The notes under the pieces were generated by a model that saw only the letters and a list, made by a program, of their open reading frames with translations, was not told where the DNA came from and did no database searches. From NCBI GenBank assembly GCA_025266875.1, contig JALLLT010000017.1, forward strand, positions 620,001 to 684,000: a DNA stretch of 64,000 nt. Direction: 5' to 3'. This DNA comes from Fennellomyces sp. T-0311 (lineage: Eukaryota > Mucoromycota > Mucoromycetes > Mucorales > Lichtheimiaceae). Shown here piece after piece: positions 12,114-24,082 of the stretch (within the stretch, counting starts at the first letter, position 1; every line of letters starts with the position of its first letter). The translations under genes and the position numbers were made by a program.

Positions 12114-13744
12114 TCATAAAGCGCGATCCATGGTTTCAAGCAAAATGTCAGCATGATGCTTTTGGAAAGTCAGCATGGGGCGCAAACGCACAGTCCGGTC
12201 GCCACAACCGCCCACGTTGACACCCAATTGGCGCATATCCGTCAGGAACTTGTCGCGTTTAGCTCCCGAATCCAGATCAAAAGCAATAAAGGAACCTTGA
12301 CCACGAACCGATTCAAGCTTCTTGTTGTCGTTCAAGTGCTGTTGAAGGTATGCACCCACACTCTGAACGTTGTTCAAAAGTTGCTTATCTTGTATTTCGT
12401 CCACAATCGCAGCGGCTTGCATGGCACGAACCGGGTCTCCCATCCAAGTGTTGTACAAGCGATAAGGCTGTGCGGGTCGCAGTCGCCGGCTTAAGTAGAA
12501 GCCGGCGGCCTGGAATTTCTTGGAGAAGGTGACCATATCTGGTGGGCTGGGTAAACCCCAAGCCTCGTGTGCCCAAAACGTGCCTGTAGCTCCCACACCA
12601 GTCTGGACTTCGTCAACAATAAACAATACATCGTGCTTTTGGCAAATAGCTTGTAATTGTCTGAAGAATTGTGGCGACGCTAATAATTTCTTTGTGTTAG
12701 GGAGGATGCCTAGTCCTTATATGGATAAATAGATAACATACCGTGGTTATCGCCACCTTCGGACTGAATCGGCTCGATGACCACAGCGGCGACATCATGC
12801 TTGTTCAATAATTGCTCAACTTCCTTGAGAGAGTCTTGTTCAATTTGCTGGTTATATTCTTGATGCAGGTGAAGGGGGTATCGACGTTCCGGAAACGTTG
12901 CCTTGGGCCAATTGAAAGCAGGAATATCAACCTTGTGAATCGCTTTGCTTGCGGTTGCAGTCAATGATCCAAATAGACGACCGTGAAACGCACGCGAGAA
13001 ACTGAGGATCGCCATATCGGGTGATCCGGGAGCTTGATTGCTCATGCATGAGTTCAGCTCGTCGAGTGAAAACTCTTTGCCACCTCGTCGTTTGGATGCC
13101 TTGTACATAAACGCAGTCTTGAATGCGTTCTCATTCGCACATGATCCACACATGACTGTGAAAACATTCGACATGCCCGCAGGGGCTACACGCATGAACG
13201 CCCGTTCGACCGAATCAACCCAGTCCTTATTAGGATTGACACCAAGAGCAGCCCTGTTATCAGCAAGTTTAATATCGATAATGATAAAAAAATAAGGCAA
13301 TGATTTTCTGTTACCTGTTTGCCAGCGCTGTTTGGAATGCAGGATTGCTGGCAAGGTTTAGAAACGCAGGGTTGTTGTAGCCAATAGGAATGGAAGCGAT
13401 CTGTGCGAAGACGTCCAGCATCGCATTGCCGTCGGCATCCACGATATAGTTTCCTTTGGACTTTGCAAAGTCTAGATTGAAACCTGTTTGGGACCTGCCG
13501 TTTTGTTTTGAGAAGGCTTGGATTTACCTGCAACAAAGAAAACAGATCGAGCGTCCTGATACTTGTCCAATTGGTCTATGATGCGCTTGGACTCGGGTCC
13601 TGGCACGCTGGTCTTCATCAATGGGCGTGTAGGCTCGTCTGGAAAGTATGGAGCGTCACCACCGGTGACAGTCTCGCGCAATGCCTGGGCGGTGGCATAG
13701 TGGCGCTTGCTAGATGAAACGAGGAATCGGCGGGCAGTGATCAT
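12114..13744 (-). CDS. 4-aminobutyrate aminotransferase (GABA transaminase)
   Basis: Class III PLP-dependent aminotransferase that converts GABA plus 2-oxoglutarate to succinate semialdehyde plus glutamate, the first step of the GABA shunt. Exons 13528-13744, 13315-13483, 12742-13253 and 12114-12679 join in phase to 487 aa. The N terminus (ITARRFLVSSSKRHYAT) is basic and hydroxylated, as in a mitochondrial presequence. Key motifs are VMCGSCANENAFK (PLP phosphate region), AVVIEPIQSEGG, FIVDEVQTGVG with the PLP-ring Asp, and TFSKKF at about 350-355 with the Schiff-base lysine. Length fits eukaryotic UGA1/GABA-T. An upstream ATG at 13798 is possible, but 13744 gives the better presequence. The gene is transcribed away from the LPA1-like gene. 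Confidence 0.94.
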
Positions 13745-14232
13745 AGGTATGCAGCAGTAAGAAAGGTGAGAAAACGAACTACATGCTAGCGAGATCACTA
13801 TTTATATGTTGTTGTTATTTTTTCGTGGGAGGATAGATAGGGATGCGCTCCGTATGCTAAGTCAGTATAAGGAAAGAAAAATTGCCTTATACTGGTTACC
13901 TTGTACTTGGTGCGCGATCTATCATGGTCAGACAGACGCGATTGGTGCACTTTTGGCAAACAGCAAGCGCGTTCTCTGAAACACAACGCCTTCGACTTTT
14001 GTAATAAACTTCTTAGTGCGGCCGATGGATCACCGCACGGATCGTCGCGTGCGCTCGTGGCGAATTGTGTGTCCCTTCCACTTTTCATTGTTTTGTGTCA
14101 CTCCAGAGCTCGATTGAGATTTTGAGTAGCGCTGTCAAAGACAAACCGATTTGCCGTTCTTCCCTCGAATGTATTTCCCTACTTCTTCTTCCGTTTAAGC
14201 TGCTGCCCTGGAGGCAGAGAAATGAGTTACCA
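13745..14232. promoter_or_regulatory. Divergent promoter region, GABA transaminase / LPA1-like gene
   Basis: This 488-bp spacer lies between two oppositely transcribed start codons (13744 minus, 14233 plus). It contains open frames in both directions that carry no domain. I see no clear TATA box; control elements must lie here by position. Confidence 0.4.
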
Positions 14233-15802
14233 ATGTTATCGTTCGCAATCCAATCACCCAATGGAGAGACGATGTGCAGTCTCTACCATGTGCAGCTCAT
14301 GCTGTCCTTCATTGGCGTGAAGCATGCACACACACAACAGATCCTGGGTACAAGAGTTACACTTTCACATAAGAGCCATATAATTGATATATTTGCCCTT
14401 TCTCCTCATAGAATACATAAGCAACGTTGGCATTCAGCAGCAATCCTTTGAACTACATTGCTTCTTTCGTCATTTGCAGGCCATTCTGAATCGCTTCCGA
14501 TACACCAATCCGCTGACTGATCTAGAGATTGCATGGCGTATAGTGCATCGCCAAGATTCTGTGTGTATCCTTCTGGGAGGCACGTCCGGTTGTGGCAAGT
14601 CAACATTGGCGAGCTTGCTAGCCCACAGGTGAGTATCGATTCTGGTGTGCCCATGACGGGTCGCTCAATTTCCCATCATAGGATTGGTATCACCACTGTT
14701 CTATCCACCGACCATATACGCAGTCTGCTACGCAGCTTTGATCCGGAACAAAAGTCCAAGGTGCTTTGGGCATCTTCTTACCACGCCGGAGAAAATATGC
14801 CCGATAAGCAGGTGGTCGCCGGCTACGAAGCACAAAGCCAATTGATGCTGGACACCTTGGATAAGATGCTGACGGGCTTCCGCGACCGCAAGGAGAGCTT
14901 GGTAATCGAGGTAACCATGGTAACGATGTCACAATCCCGTCTCTAACCATCGAAACGAAAAGGGCGTGGGGCTCTCGATTGACACGATGAAACACTTGGC
15001 GCGGAAACATCCGAATTGCATACCACTGTTGATCTACATCAGCAACGAGGTAACAGCGAAGAGTCGGTTCACAACGCCCCTTTACTAAACGCAGCCCTGA
15101 AGCATAAACACACGGAGCGTTTCGCCGTGCGCGCTAAATATATGACCGTTGCACCAAGAACTAACAAATACGTTCGCTATTTCGACAACATCCGACTGAT
15201 CCAGAGTCACCTGTGTCATCAGGCTGATGAGAGCTTGGTATGCTGCGGAAAAACCCTTCCCTTGAGACCAATACTAACATGGAAAAAAGATTCCAAAAAT
15301 AGATAACACTAACGTCGATCGTAGTCTAGCCATCCTGCATATGACGGTGGTAAATATACACACTCTGGCGACCTTGAAGCTTCCCAAAGCTCACCTGATC
15401 ATTCTTCGTAGATAAATGTCCTAGCGCGCATGAAGCGAACGAATCAGACCTCCGCATTGGATCCCGCGCTGGACAAGTTTGCGATTGTCTATGAAGAATA
15501 TACCAAGGTCCATGTTGCCACTTGGAGCTCCAAACAGATGCTGCGCAGGATTCGTCAAACAGTAAGCAACTACTTGCCAGGGACATTGGAATGGATTGTT
15601 TATGTGCGCCTGTTTTTAGTCCGTCAAAGAATTATCGGCCCCGACCTTAGTAAACGCGGAATCGTTTCCTTGGGATGGTCACGAGGATCCTGTCGAGAGA
15701 AAGCAGCGCACGTCATCGTCCATTGCAAAGCCAACAAACGTTATATTGGCCTGCCACACCAGATGGAAGGCCGCAGTCAAGGCTTGGACTGGCCGATCGT
15801 AA
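14233..15802 (+). CDS. LPA1-like / 2-phosphoglycerate-kinase-like P-loop protein
   Basis: Eight exons join in phase to 391 aa: 14233-14347, 14412-14628, 14682-14910, 14963-15049, 15103-15237, 15290-15349, 15412-15561 and 15620-15802. A Walker A motif [10 protein letters not shown] lies at about 94-103, followed by [22 protein letters not shown], an [11 protein letters not shown] segment, and [10 protein letters not shown]. These match, in order and spacing, the plant LOW PHYTIC ACID 1 family, whose kinase core resembles archaeal 2-phosphoglycerate kinase. The short N-terminal segment ([19 protein letters not shown]) resembles the ATP-cone-like region of LPA1. The substrate is not established for fungi; a role in inositol phosphate or phosphoglycerate metabolism is inference. 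The acceptor of exon 5 was chosen because it alone keeps phase and family length. Confidence 0.82.
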
Positions 15803-18650
15803 TTCAACCGGTTCTTCCTGGTCACCTTATACCATGATTTTACGCCACAACCTATTCCTCCTTTCCACATCACTTTCTCCTCCGATTATCTCCCGTTATA
15901 CAGTAAACTTTGAAGCCTAGATTTCTCACCCCAGCCACCCATCACAATATACACCGAGAAGCGAAGCAGTGTAAATAGCACTTTATTTCAGACCTCCTTT
16001 AGTTACTCAATGTAGACAACAACTTTAATTCTTGCTTGTGTTTTTACAAGTTTAAGCTTGCGCAATCGGCTCTAAATGAAATACTAATTTCATATTTGTA
16101 GTGACCAGCTGTCGTTTGTCAAAGCAAACGATGTATTAAGCTATAAATCATCCAAGATTTCCTAGCTTCCGTAGTGTCGGGTTCGTGTAACTTTCGTTAG
16201 TCATAGTAACGCTGGTATGACCAATTGTCACGTTTACCTATTTCGTCAGCATTGCGATAATCGTTTGACCGGCGTCGGTAATGCTAATATTGACTCTTTA
16301 ACGCGTTGCTGTCATATTCTGAGATACGGTGCTGGAGACAAGATAGTATATTGCTATTACGTCGACGAATGTTCTGGCCAGTTGTATCACATGAGTCCCT
16401 GCCTGTTTCATTTTGTACGGCAGTCTGGAGATGTATTATACATTTGAAATTCTTGGATTAACTTGCATTCCAAGAATTGCTTTCCACTGAAGGCAAACAT
16501 TGGAATCGTTCATGGTACATTTGTATCTTGCGAACGATCACATGAAGCAGAATATGCACAGGGAACTGAACACTAAACAGACAGATTTTGAACCCTTGCG
16601 TGCAGTTCCACAGTAAGTAAGCATATACCGACAAATCCTTGACAGGTTATTCGTTGCCGAGTGCCTGTGCTTTACGTAGTACTACCAATTAAAGCGTCGA
16701 TTCAACAACGAGAATATTTGAACTTCTCCAAAGCAGACTACAAAGCGTGCAGAATGAATATGGAATTGCTAAAGTCCATGAACTCCACTCCGCGTACAAC
16801 CCGGCCATTGCTAACATTGTCATACAGCTTCGATCAAAATGGATGGATGTAATTTGTCCAAAAAAAATTACTCCAATCTGTTGCATATGAAAGTGTCGGA
16901 AAGCATATGAGTCTATTTTTGGGCACATGCTTAATGATCATCGTAAAGTGATGCAATTCCTCTCCAAAATCTAGTGAGCAAAGTTCCTGAATACATAGAA
17001 GTTATGGTGCGGACTTCAACCATCGTCTAAAGGAAGTGTAGAGAGCAGAAATGTTATTTCAAGCAATGCTTGTTGGATGCATGGACCACGCTTCTAGTGT
17101 TCGGATTCAAAATCCAGCATTCCAAAGGGGAACAATATTACACTATCCATGTCCGATGGAGTACGAGTTATACGTAAATCACTGATTTACGTAGTAGATG
17201 AAATGATATAATATAGTTGAGCCTGATAATGGACGTAAGAAAATGCTAGAAAGCCGTCTAGTGATTGTCGAACCAGCTAGAAATGAGTTTATTAAGTCTG
17301 CAATTCTTCCTAAGGACCCAATGTATATGTCTGGGCAAAATTTAAGCTACGTATGGGATTTTAGATGCCATCCATGTTACCGTAGAGAGTCTAATTCTTT
17401 AAAAAGCTACGTACCACCAGCAAAGATCATATACGAACTATTTGCTAAAAGTCCCTTTGCAAAACCATGTACTACTGTACAATCATAACGCATCAAATTG
17501 TCGATCATCATCTATATTAGATCGATTGATATCGGAACAACTTTGTCAGATAAACATATCTTCTCTTACGTAACTAAGAGCCACCAAATCTTCCTTAAAA
17601 TGTAAGAGATACGCTTAATAAAGCCTGGGATATCATAAGTAGTAACAGGTGCCGCTTAAAGATGTGAAAGTAGCACAATAAAGCAGGTTCACCAAAGGCA
17701 TATATTGCAATATATGACCTATGACGATCAAAACCAGGTCCTTTCATATGTTGGTTCTCACCAAGGTTTGGGCATCTTTGTTATCAAGAACTCAAAGTAG
17801 ATCAATAAAATCAGCTGATCAAGATAGTTTGTCCACCTCACTTCTTGCTTTAAATAATGTATTTAAATTATTGCGGCGTATTACAGATTCATTTCATGAG
17901 GAAATATATACGGTAAGAATGACGACACCGGAAGCCTATATTGATGAGCCGACGCCTAAAACGTTAGTTATGGGAGCTTTCAACGGTCGATTATTCAATT
18001 TTTTCATTCCGAACAAGGCATATGACATCTATTAACTGCTAATCCATTTGCTTAATATCTTATGTAGCGAGGACTATCAAGAAAGGATGCATATTTTTTT
18101 TGTCGGCGTCCAGAAGATATTCGTTGTATTAAATTCTGTAGCACTTTTTTTTTAGAACAACCAGTTAATTAAGCACAGGTTGCTCTTCTGTCAGGAGGTT
18201 CGATAGTTGCACCAATAATTGTCTGTTAATGAAAACCCGCAAACTGGAACTATACGGGAAGCTGAAGCGCTCCAAAAAATCACCGCTTCTGTTTTCTCAA
18301 AGTTACACAAAGAGATTACATACATACCGATGGTCACATAGATGCTTACATTATTATTATCATTATTTCAGAGACACGAAAGCAAACGAAAGGGTACGTT
18401 AGAGAAGCACTTCCTCCTTAATCTATGAAATAACGATAAAGTGATTGAGATAAACAAAAAGTAGTTGTTGCTGAGAAAAAAAAAAGATATTGTTCCAGTT
18501 GTAACCAATGAAACAATGACCATGCCCGCAACGTGGTACCTGGACAATTGTTCCTCTATACATTGTACGACCTTTCTGAATTGTCCAGAACCATACATTT
18601 ATGGGCAAGCAATATTAATTAGAAGCTACTTTTTTTTTGCTTTCCGTGCT
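15803..18650. other. AT-rich intergenic region, no supported gene
   Basis: Several 60-105-codon open frames occur (for example 16217-16447, 17243-17488, 17721-18035, all plus), but none has a domain or a partner exon I can identify. A stretch near 16700-16760 (REYLNFSKADYKACR) faintly recalls the linker of LINE-type polyproteins, too weakly to call. The region is probably decayed sequence plus promoter for the next gene. Confidence 0.4.
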
Positions 18651-18696
18651 CTTTCCTTTTCTTTTTTTTACTTCGCCGTAAAAATCTTCCAACGAT

Positions 18697-19828
18697 ATGG
18701 GCGTCGCCAACGATTATCGTATTTCACAAATCGTCGTTCTGTGCAAAGATTGTGGCCAGGATGTCGGTCTGTATCCAGCTCGTCACAAGTGCGAGCAAGT
18801 GATCAGACCTCCGTTGCCTCCTATCAACTTTGATAAAGCATTGAAAAGAAACGTATCGACAACTGGTGTATCTCGTATTGCAGTCGATGCCAATCAATGG
18901 AAGTGTGTTACACGGTCGAACAGTGCGACTACGTTTGATCGACGCAAAAAGGGGGTGGCACCTGTTCATGGTGATGATAAAGATGATTTCTTCAAATTAC
19001 CACCGAAAAGCAAACTACGGGAAAGTACCAGACGGGATGATATTAGACGCGAGGAAGGGCCAGATAGCTCTATCTACTACGACAAATTCGCAGCCAATCT
19101 TCCTGGAGACAAAGGTGGCAAAAATCTTTGGGATAAAGTACGTGGTGCCGACCATCACAAGCTACCATGGGCCAAGAATAATGAAACAAATACGGGCAAA
19201 TTATGGGGTAAATTGATGGATTCAGTTCAAAACAAGCTCCACGAAGATGATGGACCAGGTAATGCAGAACGATTCACTTCTGCTGTAATCGGAAACATTT
19301 ATGTTTTCTTTTTCTTTTTCTGCAGAATCCGACGCGTCGGATTGGGAAGGTGAATCGCATGTGTCCCGTGTCCTACGTGAACACTATGAAAAGAGGCGAC
19401 AACCGTTACCTCGTTGGTTGTCAAGGAACGAGGATAGTCATACACCCCTGACAGCTGCATCGATGAACAAAAAGCCATCTTTACTGGAGCAACGGCCGTC
19501 GCACAGAAGACACCAAAAACTGTGGGAACAGCAGGAAGTACCGTCCCAACGTGAGCTGGAACGCGAGGCATTGCGGCATCAGGTGCCACGAGAAGAAGCA
19601 GTGACTCGATCACAAACAATGCGACATCAACGTCCACGCCGGGATCTATCACCACCTACTTACCCTCAGAAGCATCATCATCATGAGGAGCAAAATGACG
19701 TGCTAGACACTATCTACAATAATTACCTGTCAGATCAATCTGTCGTGCGTTCACGCAGTGAACGAAGATACCAGTCATCGTCGAGAAAAATGCAAGTAGT
19801 ACCACCCATGGTGGGGGGTTACTTTTAA
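18697..19828 (+). CDS. Mso1-like exocytosis candidate with N-terminal Cys/His motif
   Basis: Two exons, 18697-19258 and 19326-19828, join in phase to 354 aa. The N terminus carries CKDCGQDVGLYPARHKC, a possible CxxC...HxC metal site. The middle has KNLWDKVRG and GKLWGKLMDSVQ. After the intron comes SHVSRVLREHYEKRRQPLPR followed by WL. The pattern of Trp-containing LW segments followed by a helix ending in PLPxWL resembles the Sec1-binding region of fungal Mso1, which helps Sec1 promote SNARE assembly at the plasma membrane. The remainder is Arg/Gln/His-rich and looks disordered. The Mso1 link is by pattern memory and is moderate at best; the gene model itself is solid. A TIR element begins 131 bp after the stop. 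Confidence 0.7.
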
Positions 19829-19955
19829 AATGATAATAAAACACTGGGTTGGGCTGGTTTCCCCCTTTCTCTCTCTTCCCCCTTTTTTTTCGTTTTTCTT
19901 TCCTGAGAACATAAGAAAAAAAAAACCCCCGGATCCATATCAGAGTACCAACAAG

Positions 19956-19958
19956 GAA
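19956..19958. repeat. Left target-site duplication (GAA)
   Basis: GAA directly precedes the left terminal inverted repeat and matches GAA at 22646-22648 on the right. Three bases can match by chance (1 in 64), so this supports but does not prove insertion. Confidence 0.5.
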
Positions 19959-19991
19959 CACCATGGAAAAAATAAATTCAGGATATATTCA
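19959..19991 (+). repeat. Left terminal inverted repeat
   Basis: These 33 bp are matched in inverted orientation by 22613-22645, with mismatches only at positions 7 and 23 (both G versus A transitions). Confidence 0.85.
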
Positions 19992-20007
19992 AGTTTTTAA
20001 ATTATAT

Positions 20008-20095
20008 TTTCAGAAAATTCATGTATTCACAAATATTCAAAATATATTAAGCAGATATTCAGATATTTAGAAAATATTCGCGAGATATATATATG
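20008..20095 (+). repeat. Left subterminal ATATTC repeat zone
   Basis: Repeated ATATTC units occur here, including ATATTCAAAATATATTAAG, which recurs as a direct copy at about 22510-22528 in the right subterminal zone. Clustered subterminal motifs are typical binding sites for element-encoded DNA-binding proteins in CACTA-type transposons; that role here is inference. Confidence 0.6.
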
Positions 20096-20530
20096 TCGGA
20101 GGCATTTCAAAACAGCTGTTATGCTACTGATGCGAACAGTAGAAATATTCCGTGGTGCCTATACCTTTTGCACGTCCTGCAAATCCAATTAAGTCGTTAG
20201 CCGCAACTACTACGTGTCGCTTGGGGCTACTACCTGTCTTGTACGGCCAAGGTCCGTTGACTCTCGTTAGCTCTGTAATTCTGCAAATGACAGGAACTTT
20301 TCGCCAAAATATTGTCGCTGCTCTTTCGTAAGCCCTCTCTTGCCCGGATCACCTGTGTCTACTCAGATATTCATTCTGACAATAGATTCTCGGCCCGTTC
20401 CTCCGTAGGTAACACCTTCCTTAAACATCCTACTGCCTATTCCTAAATTTCCGTCGTTATCTGTCACTACCAGAAACAAATTCGCGCAGCTGTTATTTTT
20501 TGTACTTTTTCTGCTACAACATTCAAACCG

Positions 20531-22355
20531 ATGGCTGACGACACAACGACAAGGCTTTTATCAACGTTTCTCCAAACCATTGGCGAATTCAAGAAGTGCG
20601 TTACCGACGGATTTGCTGCGGTTGATCAGCGACTCATCCGCTTGGAACTAGCCGTGTCAACCGATCTGGAGGAAGTAAAAACAGGTACGAGTAAACTCAA
20701 GGACAAGGGTTCAGGTTTCGCGTTACAATTTGCTGATGCGTTGACCACAACTACAACCACGCAAGGACCGCTTCCATCTTACCCACAATCTTCTCCTGCG
20801 CAAAATCCTTTCGCAGATGTAGAGATCCCTCGCGATGTTAGGCAACCACTCGTCCGAGAAGGAACATCGCTCCAATTTCGCTGGTCTCAATACGAGTACC
20901 TATGCGAATACATCTTAAGGAAGCAGAATATCCCTTACCATGATCGGTATTACGCAACTTTTAAAGGTAATGCACTCATGTATACAGCAGATCTTGTTCT
21001 TGATATTCGAGCGCATCACAATTTGAGTCCATCAAATACTTGGGAGCATCTTTCAAAACAAGTACGGCTGGAAGCCGAAGGAATGTATGAAAAACTGGTT
21101 GGTAAGGAGTACCCTCTTGTTGCGTGCATTGAAAGCTGGGGCGCGATGCTGATGATGCGTAAAGCATTCTGGGGTGTAAAGGATAAAGAAAGTAAGCACG
21201 GCAAAACACTAATCATCAAAACTAACACCTTTTCTACTGTTTGCTTTAGCCCCAGGTGCGATGGCTGGCAATCGGTGTGTGTAGGTTGTCGTACATCCAT
21301 GAGTTACTATTAATACAACTTTATCACTAGTACTACCGAAGCTCCTTCCAACACCAGAGCAACCCCCGCTGAAAGGTATTATCTGTCCACTTTTTGACCT
21401 TTTTGATTGAAAAACAATATTATAGTTCCAGTGACACTTATGCAAACCCTCAGTCGCGTTCATCAAGTTATGCTTCTAAGGAGATGTCAAGTGATGATGA
21501 AGACGATGAGCTAAGGGATTTTCAGAACGGCGACTCCAGTAGTGACGGCGATAGTGACAGTATTTCTTGCGACGACGACGACGACGACGACGATAGTGTG
21601 CGTCTGCACGGAGATGGACGAACTTTACGAACCCCTGGTCTGCTTGAAGTAGATGATTTACTTTGTGATGATCATCTTCCGGAGTTAGTTGAGGGCAACC
21701 TTAAAAAGCTACCTACCTTGGACACTAAACTCTCTAGTAAACGCGATGGAAGGGAACCTGAATCTAACACACAAGAACTATCAAAAAGTCACAAAAAGGC
21801 TACAGTCGCGAGATCGACGGCAGAAAGCAGGCAAAGGTATACAACAGGAGTCGCCGGTCAAGGGTAACAAGCAAAAGTCAGCTGCCACGAGTATACCACA
21901 CCAGCGAGCCACACCATCTGAAGCAAGCAGCAGTACAAGGGTGGTCCATAAACATAAGTCATTCTAAAACGTTGACATATATTATCTTTTTAAGACGCGT
22001 GGTACTGATATTTATTTCACTTCAGCGAAGTCAGCTTCTATCACTGAGGCGCAAAACTATAGTCAAGGTATTGGGGCGATTGAAGTGAACGATGACACAA
22101 GTTTAGATGGAGGTAAGAAATTTAAACATTGCCTTCAAAATTTTAGGATCCAAGAAACTGGGAAGCCAAAAAAGTCCCAAGTTATTAAGAACACAAACAA
22201 CGATTACTCACCCCAAAAAACGACGTGGTAGACCGCCCAAGAAAGTTACAAAGGATGCGGATGAAGAAACCACGCTCAAAGGAAAAAACTGTAAAGAAGC
22301 GCAGGTATACGAAGGCGTCGGAATGAAGGGTTCAAAACACGATATGATGGGATAA
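20531..22355 (+). CDS. Element-borne AT-hook protein of unknown family
   Basis: This multi-exon gene lies wholly inside the TIR element. Confident exons are 20531-21191, 21250-21274, 21331-21375 and 21426 to about 21835. Proposed further exons run through about 21891-21946, 22032-22112 and 22147-22355. The first 220 residues contain a predicted coiled segment (FKKCVTDGFAAVDQRLIRLE), then Pro/Ser-rich sequence, then a possible globular part (FRWSQYEYLCEYIL to ESWGAMLMMRKAFWG). Exon 4 encodes an acidic region with eight consecutive Asp from a GAC run. The last exon encodes PKKRRGRPPKK, a canonical AT-hook. I recognise no transposase or other catalytic domain. The last proposed intron is only 34 nt, so the 3' structure is uncertain. 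An AT-hook protein in an element with AT-rich subterminal repeats suggests it binds them. Confidence 0.6.
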
Positions 22356-22489
22356 ATGGAGGTAAGTGATGTGTCTAGCAATAGTAGTATATGTAGCAAT
22401 ACGATAGTACTATAAGAATTAGTAATAAACAGTTATTGCGCACCATAAGGATTTAAAGCATATGCGCAACCGTATTAATATGTTTGAAA

Positions 22490-22580
22490 AATATTCGTTT
22501 CTTTTTACATATTCAAAATATATTAAGAAATATTCGAACACGATATTCAAAATATATTCAAAATATATTCAAAATAATCC
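22490..22580 (+). repeat. Right subterminal repeat zone with AAAATATATTC tandem units
   Basis: Contains ATATTCAAAATATATTAAG (also in the left zone), then at 22541-22577 a short tandem array of the 11-bp unit AAAATATATTC. Composition is almost pure A/T. Confidence 0.65.
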
Positions 22581-22612
22581 AAAAAAAAATACGTAAAAAT
22601 CTTAATATGCTA

Positions 22613-22645
22613 TGAATATATCTTGAATTTATTTTTTCTATGGTG
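22613..22645 (-). repeat. Right terminal inverted repeat
   Basis: Inverted partner of 19959-19991 over 33 bp with two mismatches; followed by GAA at 22646-22648. Confidence 0.85.
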
Positions 22646-22648
22646 GAA

Positions 22649-23123
22649 GATGCACGCCTTAATCAAACGATTGCTGATCCATATGAACCTGTATCCTCCT
22701 CTGGCAATGACATACGCGGATCAAAGTTATGAGCGGCCGCAGCGGAATCACAGTATGCGCTCACATCGTTCGTGGGTTGGGAAGCTGGGAACCCCACAGC
22801 ATGTTTCTTCACCAGCTGCATGACGATTGGGGGTTGGGGGGAGGGAGCTCCGCACATGAAAAACACAGTAGCGTGTGCTGCATGGCACCGAAGCATGACG
22901 TTGTGTAGTGGGCAACCCTATTTTAATAGTAAATATAAATATATATATAAAATCGGAGCGAAAAGAAAGAGAGAGAAGAGAAAAAAGATACTGCGTGAGC
23001 GTTTGTGTGGAGTTGTTGTGGAGAGAAAGGTATTAATGGCGCGTGGGTGTAAAGTGTTCTGCTTTTTTTCTTTTTTTTCTTTAAGGAGAAAAGGAAGGAG
23101 AAAGAGAGAAGGGGGAAATTCTA
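22649..23123. other. Spacer between TIR element and rac1, no gene
   Basis: Holds a TA-rich tract near 22930-22950 and purine-rich AGAGAAAG runs that belong to the 3' UTR side of rac1. No supported coding sequence. Confidence 0.45.

Positions 23124-24082
<959 letters not shown>

Larger units (their letters stand above)
19959..22645 (+). mobile_element. 2.69-kb DNA transposon-like element with 33-bp TIRs
   Basis: The ends are inverted repeats: the left end reads CACCATGGAAAAAATAAATT and on, and the reverse complement of the right end reads CACCATAGAAAAAATAAATT and on. They match at 31 of 33 positions. A GAA duplication flanks the element. Both subterminal zones are rich in ATATTC/AATATATTC motifs, and a single multi-exon gene fills the middle. 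CAC... termini, a 3-bp duplication and repeated subterminal motifs are the layout of CACTA (En/Spm) elements, but I see no transposase domain. It is therefore either a non-autonomous element carrying a cargo or TnpA-like gene, or an unfamiliar type. It sits between the Mso1-like gene and rac1. Confidence 0.75.

Noticed and set aside
16661..16852. LINE-like polyprotein relic
   Set aside because: A single 15-residue resemblance without reverse transcriptase motifs, poly-A tail or target-site duplication is not enough.
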